Below, piece after piece: positions 9,559 to 18,111 of a DNA stretch of 64,000 bases (its first letter is position 1; each line of letters begins with the position of its first letter). Origin of the DNA: Acuticoccus sediminis (GTDB lineage Bacteria > Pseudomonadota > Alphaproteobacteria > Rhizobiales > Amorphaceae); the NCBI RefSeq assembly GCF_003258595.1, contig NZ_QHHQ01000003.1, positions 744,001-808,000 on the forward strand. The letters are read 5' to 3'. The notes below the pieces were generated by a model, which ran no database searches, was not told the origin of the DNA, and was given only the letters and a program-made list of their open reading frames with translations. The position numbers were made by a program, and so were the translations under genes.

Positions 9559-9592
9559 GATATGTGCAGGTACGATGACGGTTCGGTGACGG
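9559..9592 (-). promoter_or_regulatory. Pho-box-like promoter of phnCDE
   Basis: On the minus strand two 7-bp direct repeats, CCGTCAC and CCGTCAT, are separated by 4 nt (9575-9592). They match the PhoB pattern (CTGTCAT, 4 nt, CTGTCAT) with one or two mismatches per repeat. A -10-like CATATC follows exactly 10 nt later (9559-9564), the geometry of PhoB-activated promoters. phnC starts 45 nt downstream. Confidence 0.6.
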
Positions 9593-9784
9593 TGGAACCG
9601 GCTGGTATCGTGTGACTTTACTTGCGGCAATCTGCGCCGCCGTCCGCGAACCTCCGCCGGCGGCCCGCAGAACGCGACGGTTTCCGTCAAACGCGTCGAC
9701 AATGCCGGGCCAACTTCGGGCGTTGAGGGGACGGACACGCGCCCGGGACCGTGCCGGGTCAGGGCCGCCCTCCCCGACCCGTCG

Positions 9785-9988
9785 TCAGGTATGGCGGCGC
9801 AGCGCCTCGTTGAGCAGCCTCAGTACGGTCTCGACGCCGCCGACGCCGCTCGTCGCGATCTTGTACTCGATGGCCGCTTGCAGCTCGCTGTCGATCTCCG
9901 CCGTCATGGACAGATGATCGTAGGCCACGTCGGGCGCCTCCGACGGGTCGTCGTCACTCTCGAAGAAGGGTGGGTTTTGCCTCAGCAT
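9785..9988 (-). CDS. Small acidic hypothetical protein
   Basis: 67 residues from ATG 9988 (GAGG 9 nt upstream; a GTG at 9994 is an alternative with closer spacing). An acidic N-terminal part (FFESDDDPSEAPD) is followed by a predicted amphipathic helix region and an RLLNEALRRHT end. No domain recognised. It stands alone between phnC and yjbQ. Codon use is like its neighbours, so it is probably real. Confidence 0.5.
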   Translation of the reverse strand: MLRQNPPFFESDDDPSEAPDVAYDHLSMTAEIDSELQAAIEYKIATSGVGGVETVLRLLNEALRRHT

Positions 9989-10090
9989 CAGCACAGACCT
10001 CTGGACCCACGAGCATCAATCTCACGACGCTAGCAACGGAATGGCCCCGATGGCAACCTGTAATATCATATGATCTAAATTTTACGTTGA

Positions 10091-10543
10091 TTATCGTCCA
10101 ACATAAGTGAGATCGATCGAGCGGTGCCGCCCGCCGTCCCGGTGCTCGATGAGGTAAAGTGCCTGCCAGGTGCCGAGCCGCAGGCGGCCGGCGGCGACTG
10201 CGATCGTCACCGCCGTATCCGACAGCATCGCCTTGATATGGCCCGGCATGTCGTCCGTGCCTTCGAGGCTGTGGACGTAGGGCCGGTTGCGGGGGGCGAG
10301 GCGGTCGAGCGCGTCCAGAAGGTCGGTCTGGACGTCGGGATCGGCATTTTCCTGCACGGTGAGCGACGCGGTGGTGTGGGAGACGAACGCGTTGAGCAAT
10401 CCGTCGCCGAGCGCGTTGTCGCGCAGGAAGCTGCGCAGCGCGGCGGTGACGTCCGTGAAGCCCGGGCCGCGGGTCGCGACGTCGATGCGGCCGTGGACGA
10501 CCCGGCCGACCGCGGCCTCTCCCAGAGTCTCGACGTGGATCAA
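10091..10543 (-). CDS. yjbQ: YjbQ family (UPF0047) protein
   Basis: 150 residues. Family hallmarks are FVSHTTASLTVQENADPDV, YVHSLEGTDDMPGHIKAML and the end RLRLGTWQALYLIEHRDG. Members are trimeric and have been credited with weak thiamine-phosphate synthase activity; the true role is unclear. Its ATG overlaps the stop of the upstream secreted protein (ATGA), so translation is probably coupled. Last gene of the hflK-hflC-DUF2065-degP-hypothetical series. Confidence 0.88.
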   Translation of the reverse strand: MIHVETLGEAAVGRVVHGRIDVATRGPGFTDVTAALRSFLRDNALGDGLLNAFVSHTTASLTVQENADPDVQTDLLDALDRLAPRNRPYVHSLEGTDDMPGHIKAMLSDTAVTIAVAAGRLRLGTWQALYLIEHRDGGRHRSIDLTYVGR

Positions 10544-11028
10544 TTCGTCCCGGCCGTCAGCGCGTCGACGAGACCGCGGAAGCTGCGCAGGGCGTAGCCG
10601 GTGACCTCGACGGCGTCGTCGATGTCCCGCCGGGCCTTTTCGACGTCGATCCGGTCGTCGGGGCTCGCCGTGGCGACAGGCGCCGGGCCCGCCTCCCCGT
10701 CGGCATTGGCGCCGATCTCCGCACCGCCACGGGCGATGGCGGCGATCTGGCCGAGGCGCCGCTCGAGCACCTCGACGCGGGCCTTGAGGCGGCGGTTCTC
10801 GTCCAGAAGTGCCGTGGCGGGCGCCTCGGCGTCCTTCGCCGGCACCAGCGTCTCGCAGACCCAGCCCGAATCTCCGGCGCTGCAGGAGGCGATCTCGCCG
10901 GTCTCCCGATCGAGGCGCAGGATGTTGGGGCCGGACGGCTCCATCTGGAAGCGTCCGGACTGTGCCGCCGCGGGCGCCGCGAGGACGCTCGCGAGGGCCA
11001 CCACCGTCAAGCCTTGCCGTACGGCCAT
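10540..11028 (-). CDS. Secreted coiled-coil hypothetical protein
   Basis: 162 residues. A signal peptide (cleavage near APAAAQ) is followed by a small region with two Cys (IASCSAGDSGWVCE), then a short coiled coil (LLDENRRLKARVEVLERRLG). Periplasmic location is likely. It lies between degP and yjbQ and overlaps yjbQ by 4 nt, suggesting a shared transcript and perhaps an envelope role. No named domain. Confidence 0.7.
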   Translation of the reverse strand: MAVRQGLTVVALASVLAAPAAAQSGRFQMEPSGPNILRLDRETGEIASCSAGDSGWVCETLVPAKDAEAPATALLDENRRLKARVEVLERRLGQIAAIARGGAEIGANADGEAGPAPVATASPDDRIDVEKARRDIDDAVEVTGYALRSFRGLVDALTAGTN

Positions 11029-11060
11029 GATCGTCCTCCCCGCACGGACAACGCCGTGCG

Positions 11061-12596
11061 TTACTGTTCGATCCTCAGCGCGGTGAAGCGCAGGGCGCCG
11101 TTGGCGCTGGAGAGCGTGAGAAGCGCGGTGTTGCGGTTCTTCTCCTTGAGGGCCTCGATCTGCTCGGCGACGTCCTGCGGCGAGCTCACGGGCTTCTGTC
11201 CGACCTCGATGATCACGTCGCCCGCGGTGATCCGCTTCTCGGCCGCGAGGCTTCCCTCCTCGATGTCGACCACCAGCACGCCCTTGACGTCGGCGTCGAT
11301 CTTGTAGGTCGACCGGAGCTCGTCGGTGATCGCCGAGAGGCCCATGCCGAGCAGCGTCACCTTCGGGGTCGTGTCGGGATCGGCAACGACCGGGTCCTCG
11401 GTCGTCGGCGCCTCCTCGGCCTGCGGCTCGGGTTCGGCGGCAGCAGCGGCGGCCGCGGCGCGCGCCTCGTCCTCGGCGAGCAGGCCGATTTCGACCGAAA
11501 CGGTGATCTCCTCGCCGTCGCGCTGGACGCCGAGGTCGACCGCGCGGCCGATCTCCGTCTGCGCCACCAGCAGCGGGAGCTGGCGCATCTCCTGGATCTC
11601 GTGACCGTCATAGCGCAGCACGACGTCGCCGGTGCGCAGACCGGCCGTCTCGGCCGGTCCCTCCGCCGTCACGCCGGCGACGAACGCCCCATGCGGCTTT
11701 TCGAGCCCGAGGCTCGTCGCGAGCTCCGGCGTCACCTTCTGCAGGCGCACGCCGAGCCAGCCGCGGCGCGTCTCGCCGTACTGGCGAAGCTGGTCGATCA
11801 CCGCGGTCGCGATCTCCGCCGGGATGGCGAAGCCGATGCCAACCGAGCCGCCGGAGCGGGAGATGATCGCGGTGTTGATGCCCACCACGTCGCCGTCCAT
11901 GTTGAACAGCGGGCCGCCGGAGTTGCCCTGGTTGATGGCCGCGTCGGTCTGGATGAAGTTGTCGTACGGGCCGGATCGAAGGTTCCGGTTCCGCGCCGAG
12001 ACGATGCCGATCGTCACCGTCCCGCCGAGGCCGAACGGGTTGCCGATCGCCATCACCCAGTCGCCGACCCGCAGCCGCTCCGTGTCGGCGAAGTCGAGCG
12101 GCTTCAACGGCGTCTCGGGCTCCACCTTGAGGAGCGCGATGTCGGTCTTGGGGTCGCGACCGACGATGGTCGCGTCCAGCACTGTGCCGTCGGCGAAGTT
12201 CACCACCACCGCCTCGGCGTCCTTGATGACGTGGTTGTTGGTGACGACGAAGCCGTCGGCGGAGATCACGAAGCCCGATCCCATCGACTGCGCCCGGCGC
12301 TGCGGCGGGCCGTCCTCACCGAAGAAGTCCTCGAAGAAGTCCCGGTAGGGCTCCTCGGCGTCGCCGTCGCCCTCCTCGCCGTCACCGTCGGGGATGGGGG
12401 TGGAGCGCTCGGCGACGATGCGCTCCGTGGTCGACACGTTGACCACCGAATTGAGCAGCGACTCTGCAAGGTCCGCGACCGAGCGGGGACCGTGCTGCTC
12501 CTGCGCCAGCGCCGCGTCGGTCGTGATGGCCAACGGGGAGATCGCCAACATCGCGCCGGTGAACGCGGCACACAATCGACGGGTGATCAGACTCAT
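11061..12596 (-). CDS. degP: DegP/HtrA-type periplasmic serine protease (Do)
   Basis: 511 residues. Signal peptide to about 31; trypsin-like domain with the triad His (VVTNNHVIKD), Asp (DPKTDIALLKV) and Ser (QGNSGGPLF). Two PDZ domains follow (about 275-370 and 430-505), joined by an Ala/Glu/Pro-rich linker with a run of eight alanines. It degrades or chaperones misfolded envelope proteins. An acidic Gly/Asp/Glu loop after residue 65 corresponds to the LA-loop region. Sits downstream of hflK, hflC and DUF2065, the standard alphaproteobacterial order. Confidence 0.95.
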   Translation of the reverse strand: MSLITRRLCAAFTGAMLAISPLAITTDAALAQEQHGPRSVADLAESLLNSVVNVSTTERIVAERSTPIPDGDGEEGDGDAEEPYRDFFEDFFGEDGPPQRRAQSMGSGFVISADGFVVTNNHVIKDAEAVVVNFADGTVLDATIVGRDPKTDIALLKVEPETPLKPLDFADTERLRVGDWVMAIGNPFGLGGTVTIGIVSARNRNLRSGPYDNFIQTDAAINQGNSGGPLFNMDGDVVGINTAIISRSGGSVGIGFAIPAEIATAVIDQLRQYGETRRGWLGVRLQKVTPELATSLGLEKPHGAFVAGVTAEGPAETAGLRTGDVVLRYDGHEIQEMRQLPLLVAQTEIGRAVDLGVQRDGEEITVSVEIGLLAEDEARAAAAAAAAEPEPQAEEAPTTEDPVVADPDTTPKVTLLGMGLSAITDELRSTYKIDADVKGVLVVDIEEGSLAAEKRITAGDVIIEVGQKPVSSPQDVAEQIEALKEKNRNTALLTLSSANGALRFTALRIEQ

Positions 12597-12617
12597 CTGG
12601 CTCCTCCCAGCGCCGCA

Positions 12618-12806
12618 CTACGCGGCCCGTACGATCCACACAACAAGCACCCCGACCGCTGCCGCGACGAGCCCGGCCATCCGTAATACATCGTCCGGGG
12701 TCGTCGTCAGCTTGGTCATCATGTCACGCATCGTGCCGGGAGCCAGAGCGTACAAAGCGCCTTCCAGCACCAGCACGAGTCCGATCGCGCTGACCAGATC
12801 GCTCAC
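12618..12806 (-). CDS. DUF2065 small membrane protein
   Basis: 62 residues with two transmembrane helices (LVSAIGLVLVLEGALYALAP and GLVAAAVGVLVVWIV) separated by a short polar loop. This length and layout, between hflC and the Do protease, match the DUF2065 family. Overlaps the hflC stop by 4 nt (ATGA), so translation is coupled to hflC. Role unknown; possibly part of the HflKC/FtsH membrane assembly (inference). Confidence 0.85.
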   Translation of the reverse strand: MSDLVSAIGLVLVLEGALYALAPGTMRDMMTKLTTTPDDVLRMAGLVAAAVGVLVVWIVRAA

Positions 12807-14251
12807 TGCTGAGCGTTGGTCTCACCAGCCCCGTCGACAGTGCCATTCGCCCCGCCACTGTCACCGGCCGGAGCGGTCACATTCGCGTCAGAGGCATCGC
12901 TGCCGCCGGCCGCTGCCGTCCCCGATCCGGTCGTGTCGTCGGTCGGCGTCGACCCGGCGGAGGACGCGCTGTCGTCCGGCTCGGACATCGCCGGGATGTC
13001 CTCCTGCGGGATCGCCTCGCCGGCACCGGGGGTGGCCGCCTCGCTCGCCGTGCCCGACGGCTGGGGCACCGAGATGTCGACCGCGGCTTCCGTCGCGCCC
13101 TGCTCCGGCTCCGCCTGCTGGATCGCCTGATCCGCCTGCTGGAGAGCGGTGCCGACGTCGCCGGTCGTCGCCGGCAGCGTGCCGACGGCGGCGGGATCGA
13201 CGTGGGTCAGACCGCCGGACAGCTCCTTGATCTCCTCGCGCACGGCCTCGGGGTCGGCGCCCGAAGGCGCGTCGGTGAGGACCGAACCGGTCTCGGCGGC
13301 GGCCTGGTCATCAGGCGCCTCTTCGGCCGGCGCGGCATCGGGGGCGGCGCCGCCCGCGGCCTGCCGCGACCCGATCAGTCCGCTCGGACGGCCGGCCGGA
13401 TCGGCGAAGAAGCGGAAGAACTCCGCGTTCGGCGACAGCACGAGACGCGTGCCCTGCGAGCGCAGGCCGGTCTCGTAGGCCTGCATCGAGCGGTAGAAGT
13501 CGAAGAAGTTCGGGTCGAGCGTGTAGGCCGCCGCGAAGATGGCGCTCTTGCGCGCGTCACCCTCACCCCGGATCTGCTCCGACTGGCGCCGCGCTTCGGC
13601 GCGCAGCACCGTCGCGGTACGGTCGGCGGCCGCCTCGATGCGGCGGGCCGCCTCGGCACCGCGGGCGCGGATCTCGCGGGCTTCCTGCTCGCGCTCGGTC
13701 TTCATCCGGCGGAAGATCGCCTCGGAGTTGGCCTCCGGAAGGTCCGCACGGCGGATCTTCACGTCCACCACCTCGACGCCGATCGCCTGGGCGCGGTCCG
13801 CGACGTCCGCCGCGATGCGGCGCATCAGCTCCGGACGGTTGTCACGCACGATGTCCTGGAAGGTCGCATCGGCGAGGACGGCGCGCAGCGAGGCCTGAAC
13901 GAACGTGCTGAGGCGCTGGGCACCTTCGTTGACGTTGTTCACCGTCTGGTAGAACTCGACCGGGTTGCGGATGCGGTAGCGCATGAACGCGTCCACCACG
14001 AGGCGCTTCTGGTCGGCGGCGATGATTTCCTGCGCGGGAACGTTCAGGTCGAGGTTGCGCTTGTCCAGGATCAGGACGTCCTGGATGAACGGCACCTTCA
14101 CGTTGAGGCCCGGCTCGCGGATCGTGTTCTTCACCTGGCCGAACTGCAGGACGAGCGCCTGCTGGGTCGGGTTGATGATGAAGAGCGAGTTGAGCGCCGC
14201 CACCACCGCCAGAATGACGACGATGACGAATGCAATGAGACCGGCGCGCAT
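12803..14251 (-). CDS. hflC: HflC, FtsH modulator, with long C-terminal tail
   Basis: 482 residues against about 300 for typical HflC. One N-terminal membrane helix (LIAFVIVVILAVVAALNSLF) is followed by the SPFH/band-7 domain (INPTQQALVLQFGQV...GLNVKVPFIQDV) and a long coiled coil (EREQEAREIRARGAEAARR). The conserved part ends near residue 300 (VLSPNAEFFRFFADP). A further ~170 residues are low-complexity and rich in Ala, Asp, Gly and Thr, probably disordered. With HflK it forms a cage around FtsH. The start overlaps the hflK stop (TGATG). Confidence 0.93.
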   Translation of the reverse strand: MRAGLIAFVIVVILAVVAALNSLFIINPTQQALVLQFGQVKNTIREPGLNVKVPFIQDVLILDKRNLDLNVPAQEIIAADQKRLVVDAFMRYRIRNPVEFYQTVNNVNEGAQRLSTFVQASLRAVLADATFQDIVRDNRPELMRRIAADVADRAQAIGVEVVDVKIRRADLPEANSEAIFRRMKTEREQEAREIRARGAEAARRIEAAADRTATVLRAEARRQSEQIRGEGDARKSAIFAAAYTLDPNFFDFYRSMQAYETGLRSQGTRLVLSPNAEFFRFFADPAGRPSGLIGSRQAAGGAAPDAAPAEEAPDDQAAAETGSVLTDAPSGADPEAVREEIKELSGGLTHVDPAAVGTLPATTGDVGTALQQADQAIQQAEPEQGATEAAVDISVPQPSGTASEAATPGAGEAIPQEDIPAMSEPDDSASSAGSTPTDDTTGSGTAAAGGSDASDANVTAPAGDSGGANGTVDGAGETNAQQ

Positions 14252-15468
14252 CAACGGTTCCCCTGGCTCTGGGTCGTATTGCCCGACGCGCTCTGGCTCA
14301 TGCGGTCGAGCGGGAGGAAGGGCACCACGCCGTTGCCGGCCGACTCGTCGATGATGATCTTGTCGGTGTCGGAGAAGACGCGCTCCAGCGTCTCGAGGTA
14401 GATGCGCTGGCGGGTAACGTCCGGCGCCTTGGCGTACTCTTCGTAGACCGAGAGGAAGCGGTCGGCCTGACCGGTCGCCTCGGCGACGACCTGGTCGCGG
14501 TAGGCCTGGGCGTCCTCGACGATCTTGGCCGCCTCACCGCGGGCCTGCGGCACCACTTCGTTGGCGTAGGCGTCGGCACGGTTCTGCGCCGTCTCCTGGT
14601 CCGCGCGGGCGGCCTGGACGTCACGGAACGCGTCGATGACCTGCTCGGGCGGGTCCACCTTCTGCATCTGCACCTGGGTGACGTCGATGCCGGCGTCGTA
14701 CTGGTCGAGGGTCTGTTGCATCAGCTCCTGCACGGCGAGCTGAATCTGCTGTCGCTCCTGGGTCAGGATCGGCTGGATGTTCCGCCGACCGACGACCTCG
14801 CGCATCGCGCTCTCGGCGACCTGCTTCACCGTGCCTTCAGGGTCTTCGATGTTGAATAGGAAATTGGCCGGATGATCGCGGTCGACCTGCCACTGAACCT
14901 TGAAGTCGATGTCGACGATGTTCTCGTCGCCGGTCAGCATCAGGCTCTCGGCCGGCATGTCGACGGTCGAGCCGCGGCCGCTGCCGCGCGTGCCGATCAC
15001 CAGCTCGCGGATACGCAGGACGTCGGGCGTGTAGACCTCGCCGAACGGGTACGGGACATTGTACCGCAGGCCCGGCATGGTGTTGCCCACATGCCGGCCG
15101 AGCACCAGCTCGACGCCCACCTCGCCCGGACGCACCGTGTAGAAGCCGGTGAGGCCGTAGATCACCGCGACGACGATCGCCGCCAGCGCCACGCCGCGCG
15201 CGCCGATGCCGCCCAGCGACGGACCGCCGCCACCGCCGGACGGGCCACCGCCGCCGCCCTTCTTCGGGAAGACGCGCTTCAGGCGTTCCTGGCTGCGGCG
15301 GAGCAGCTCCTCGAGGTCGGGCGAATTCTGCGGATCCTGTCCGCCGCCACGGTTCGGTCCGTTGCCCCACGGGTTGTTGGGACGGTTCGGTCCGTTGCCC
15401 CACGGGCCATCGCCGCCTCCCCAGGGTCCACCGCCCTTACCGCCGCCCGACTGGTTGTTCCAGGGCAT
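14251..15468 (-). CDS. hflK: HflK, FtsH modulator
   Basis: 405 residues. The Gly/Asn/Pro-rich N-terminal segment (MPWNNQSGGGKGGGPWGG) is typical of HflK. One membrane span (VALAAIVVAVIYGLTGFYTV, about residue 105) is followed by the band-7 domain and the coiled coil (YANEVVPQARGEAAKIVEDA). Partner of HflC in the HflKC complex that restrains FtsH. GGGAG lies upstream of the ATG. First gene of the hflK-hflC-DUF2065-degP unit; about 145 nt separate it from folA. Confidence 0.95.
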   Translation of the reverse strand: MPWNNQSGGGKGGGPWGGGDGPWGNGPNRPNNPWGNGPNRGGGQDPQNSPDLEELLRRSQERLKRVFPKKGGGGGPSGGGGGPSLGGIGARGVALAAIVVAVIYGLTGFYTVRPGEVGVELVLGRHVGNTMPGLRYNVPYPFGEVYTPDVLRIRELVIGTRGSGRGSTVDMPAESLMLTGDENIVDIDFKVQWQVDRDHPANFLFNIEDPEGTVKQVAESAMREVVGRRNIQPILTQERQQIQLAVQELMQQTLDQYDAGIDVTQVQMQKVDPPEQVIDAFRDVQAARADQETAQNRADAYANEVVPQARGEAAKIVEDAQAYRDQVVAEATGQADRFLSVYEEYAKAPDVTRQRIYLETLERVFSDTDKIIIDESAGNGVVPFLPLDRMSQSASGNTTQSQGNR

Positions 15469-15612
15469 TCTTGCTCCCTTTGCCGCCTAAGCCTTTGATG
15501 CCGGGCGCGAAGCCCTTCGCAGCGCACATAATGGTGCTGGTTGTCTTCGCAAACGCGGCGAAACGCGCGCCCTGCGTGTGCCGTTATAGGCTGACGGACC
15601 TCACAGCCGCAA

Positions 15613-16095
15613 TCAAGCCGATTTCGGCAACCTTACGTAGGTCTCGAAGTCGAAGCCATACTCGTCGCGCGGGCCGCGCTCGCCCGGCGCCGTCTCGGCG
15701 AGACGGAAGCGCGCGGTGTCGATCGTCGGAAACACGGTGTCGCCCTCCGGCTCGCCATGGACGCGGGTGATGTGGATCGTGTCGGCGTGGGCCATGCCCT
15801 CGGCGTAGATCGCGTTGCCGCCGATCAGCGCCACCGGCCCCTCCGCCGCGGCGAGCGCGGCGTCCAGCGAGGGGAAGGTCTCGACACCGTCGATGGCCCG
15901 CGACGTCACCACCAGATTGCGCCGCTGCGGCAACGGCTTACCGAGTTCCTCGTACGTCCGCCGGCCCATGATGACCGTCCGCCCGACCGTCAGTGCCTTG
16001 AAATGCTTGCGATCCGAGGGGATGTCCCAGGGAAGGTCCCCGCCCTTGCCGATCACGCCGTTGCGGCCGACCGCGGCCACCATGATGATGCTCAA
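15613..16095 (-). CDS. folA: Dihydrofolate reductase
   Basis: 160 residues, the usual DHFR length. IIMVAAVGRNGVIGKGGDLPWDIPSDRKHFK carries the substrate loop and catalytic Asp; TVIMGRRTYEELGKPLPQRRNLVVT and VALIGGNAIYAEGM are the NADPH-binding blocks. Makes tetrahydrofolate from the dihydrofolate released by ThyA. Start is taken as TTG 16095, with GAGG 8 nt upstream; ATG at 16083 would delete part of the first strand. It lies 22 nt after thyA, so the pair is an operon. Confidence 0.93.
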   Translation of the reverse strand: MSIIMVAAVGRNGVIGKGGDLPWDIPSDRKHFKALTVGRTVIMGRRTYEELGKPLPQRRNLVVTSRAIDGVETFPSLDAALAAAEGPVALIGGNAIYAEGMAHADTIHITRVHGEPEGDTVFPTIDTARFRLAETAPGERGPRDEYGFDFETYVRLPKSA

Positions 16096-16117
16096 CGCTT
16101 CGTCCTCACCCTCTCCG

Positions 16118-16924
16118 TCAGACTGCGACGGGGGCCTTGATCGCCGGGTGCGGATCGTAGCCGACCACGCGGATATGCTCTGCCTCGATGGCAAAGAGAT
16201 CGCGCGGCGCAGCCGAAAGATCGAGCGCCGGAAGCGGCCGCGGCTCGCGCTTGAGTTGCTCCTCCACCTGCTCGAGGTGATTCAAATAGATGTGCGCATC
16301 GCCGAGCGTGTGGACGAGGTCGCCAGCCTCCAGCCCCGTCGCATGCGCGACCATATGCGTCAGGATCGCGTACGAGGCGATGTTGAACGGAACGCCGAGG
16401 AAGACGTCCGCCGACCGCTGGTAGACTTGGCACGAGAGGCGCCCCGGACCGTCCTCCTGCGGGGCGACGTGGAACTGGAAGAGCAGATGGCACGGCGGCA
16501 GCGCCATCTCGTCGAGCTGGCCGACGTTCCAGGCCGAGACGATGTGCCGGCGCGAGGCCGGATCGGTCCGGATCTGCTCGACGACGCGGGCGAGCTGATC
16601 GACCGGGCCGCGCTCGGTCGGCCAGGCGCGCCACTGCCGGCCGTAGACCGGGCCGAGCTCGCCGTCCGCGTCCGCCCACTCGTCCCAGATCGTGGCGCCG
16701 CGCGCCCGGAGCTGGTTGGCGTTGGTCTCGCCCGCGACGAACCATAGGAGCTCGGCGATGACGGACTTCATGTGCACCCGCTTGGTGGTCACCAGCGGGA
16801 GGCCCTCGGACAGGTCGTAGCGCGTCTGGTGGCCGAACACCGAGAGCGTGCCCACGCCCGTCCGATCCGCCTGGCGCACCCCTTCAGCGAGGATGCGACG
16901 CAAAAGGTCGTGATAGCTCTTCAC
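16118..16924 (-). CDS. thyA: Thymidylate synthase
   Basis: 268 residues with a GTG start and GGAG upstream. Conserved blocks [27 protein letters not shown], the catalytic Cys in [34 protein letters not shown] and [15 protein letters not shown] are all present, ending in the family's IKAPVAV. Converts dUMP to dTMP with methylene-tetrahydrofolate. Upstream of folA, its metabolic partner. Confidence 0.97.
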   Translation of the reverse strand: MKSYHDLLRRILAEGVRQADRTGVGTLSVFGHQTRYDLSEGLPLVTTKRVHMKSVIAELLWFVAGETNANQLRARGATIWDEWADADGELGPVYGRQWRAWPTERGPVDQLARVVEQIRTDPASRRHIVSAWNVGQLDEMALPPCHLLFQFHVAPQEDGPGRLSCQVYQRSADVFLGVPFNIASYAILTHMVAHATGLEAGDLVHTLGDAHIYLNHLEQVEEQLKREPRPLPALDLSAAPRDLFAIEAEHIRVVGYDPHPAIKAPVAV

Positions 16925-17204
16925 GTGTCGCTCTCCGGCGTCTCGTTACCGTGTCGTCCGGCTGCGGGCGGCGTTCGGGTCACCGAAGCCGGCCACGTTC
17001 TGCCAGAGGGACACATCAGTCGTCCCCCGGCCCGGGTTCAAGTGGTGGAGCCATGCCTTTCCACGATTGCGGTCGCTCGCCCCCAGCTGGTGCCCTCTCG
17101 CCACGAGGCGGCGCCCCGGTAGCTCGTGCCCCGGTGCCAATCTTGCAACGCGACGGCACGTACCCCTTCTCCTGCGGGGACGGATCGCCTATATTCCATC
17201 CTGC

Positions 17205-17515
17205 CAGCGACGGTTGGCTATGGCGATAAACGAAGTGCGGAATAAGCCTTTCGGACCCGGGGGCGGTACCCGGCGCCTCCACCCAAGCGGCCTGCTCCTT
17301 CCTTGCGGGGAGCCGGCCGTTTCGGCGGGGGCGAAATAGGATCGACGAGGGTGTAAAGGCATTTTTTTCGCTCGGCATGGTTCCGCCGATATCGGGCCAC
17401 CTTTGTAGTTGCGAATGACAACTATGCCGAGGCACGTCTCGCTGCGTAAGCGGCGCGACACCTCAAATTAAGTCCTCCTACCGCAAGTAGGAGGCGGGGT
17501 CGGGAGGCACCTGGC
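17205..17515 (+). ncRNA. ssrA: tmRNA, two-piece circularly permuted form
   Basis: The acceptor piece comes first. Its T-arm/3' end (GGACCCGGGGGCGGTACCCG, then CGCCTCCACC) lies at about 17250-17284. The coding piece starts at 17327 with GGGGGCGAAATAGGATCGAC; its GGGGGCG pairs with CGCCTCC and includes a G3:U70 pair. The tag frame at 17411-17449 reads ANDNYAEARLAA and stop. After the tag a hairpin (CCTCCTA/TAGGAGG, 17473-17493) lies near the 3' end. The genome encodes ACCC instead of ACCA at the acceptor end, so the final A must be added. TATATT at about 17190 is a possible -10. Outer ends are approximate. Confidence 0.92.
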
Positions 17516-17613
17516 AACAGAAGCCCCCACTTTACCCTCCCCCAGCTCTTCAATCGTGACACGCACCCGGACACGGGGACGCCGTCGCGCGCCTGACGTG
17601 CCCGTCACTTTCG

Positions 17614-18048
17614 TCACTCCTGGCAGTTGGCGATGGCGCGCTGGATCAGGCCCACGAGCGCCCGGCGCTCCTCGTCGGTGAAATCGCGCAGCGCCTCGTC
17701 GTTCTGCGCATGCGCGGCCCCCTTGGCCTGGGCCTCCAGCGACTTTGCGTATTCGGTGAGATTGACCGTCTGCGCGCGCCGGTCGGTCTCGTGCGGCCGT
17801 CGGACGATCAGCCCGTCCCGCTCCATCCGGCGCAGCGTGTTGGCCATCGTCGCCTGCTCCACGTCGAGGCGCTGGATCAGCTCGGCCTGCGTCTGGCCGT
17901 CCCGCTCCCAGAGCTCCAGCAAGACCGGGAACTCGCCCGTGCTGAGCCCCAGCGGCGCAATCCGCCGCGTCAGCCCGCGCGCCATCAGCCGCGCGAGGTG
18001 GTTGACGACGTAGCCGGTCGACTCGCGGCGATCGAACGGCACATTCAT
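17614..18048 (-). CDS. MarR-family transcriptional regulator
   Basis: 144 residues. Winged-helix fold: the DNA-recognition region is QTQAELIQRLDVEQATMANTLRRMERDGLIVRRPHETDRRA, with the conserved wing DxRxx as DRRA. Helices at both ends form the dimer interface. Divergent from a small monooxygenase-like gene; two copies of a 12-bp palindrome lie between them, one overlapping this gene's start codon, so it very likely represses itself and its neighbour. A TATAAT box on this strand (18073-18078) gives a leader of under 20 nt. Confidence 0.92.
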   Translation of the reverse strand: MNVPFDRRESTGYVVNHLARLMARGLTRRIAPLGLSTGEFPVLLELWERDGQTQAELIQRLDVEQATMANTLRRMERDGLIVRRPHETDRRAQTVNLTEYAKSLEAQAKGAAHAQNDEALRDFTDEERRALVGLIQRAIANCQE

Positions 18049-18089
18049 AGCTTGCTATGCAAATCAGGAACTATTATATAGCTTGCTAT
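18047..18089. promoter_or_regulatory. Twin MarR operators in divergent promoter
   Basis: The palindrome ATAGCTTGCTAT occurs twice, at 18047-18058 (overlapping the marR-type gene's start) and 18078-18089. They are exactly 31 bp apart, about three helical turns, so two dimers would bind the same face. The TATAAT of the regulator gene lies between them. Typical arrangement for MarR autoregulation and control of the adjacent gene. Confidence 0.8.
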
Positions 18090-18111
18090 CCTTATCGGAT
18101 GGAGACACCCC

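Noticed and set aside
16946..17140. 64-codon minus-strand frame between thyA and ssrA
   Set aside because: Contains odd text (KAWLHHLNPGRG) but no ribosome site or family; it lies in the promoter region of divergent thyA and ssrA.
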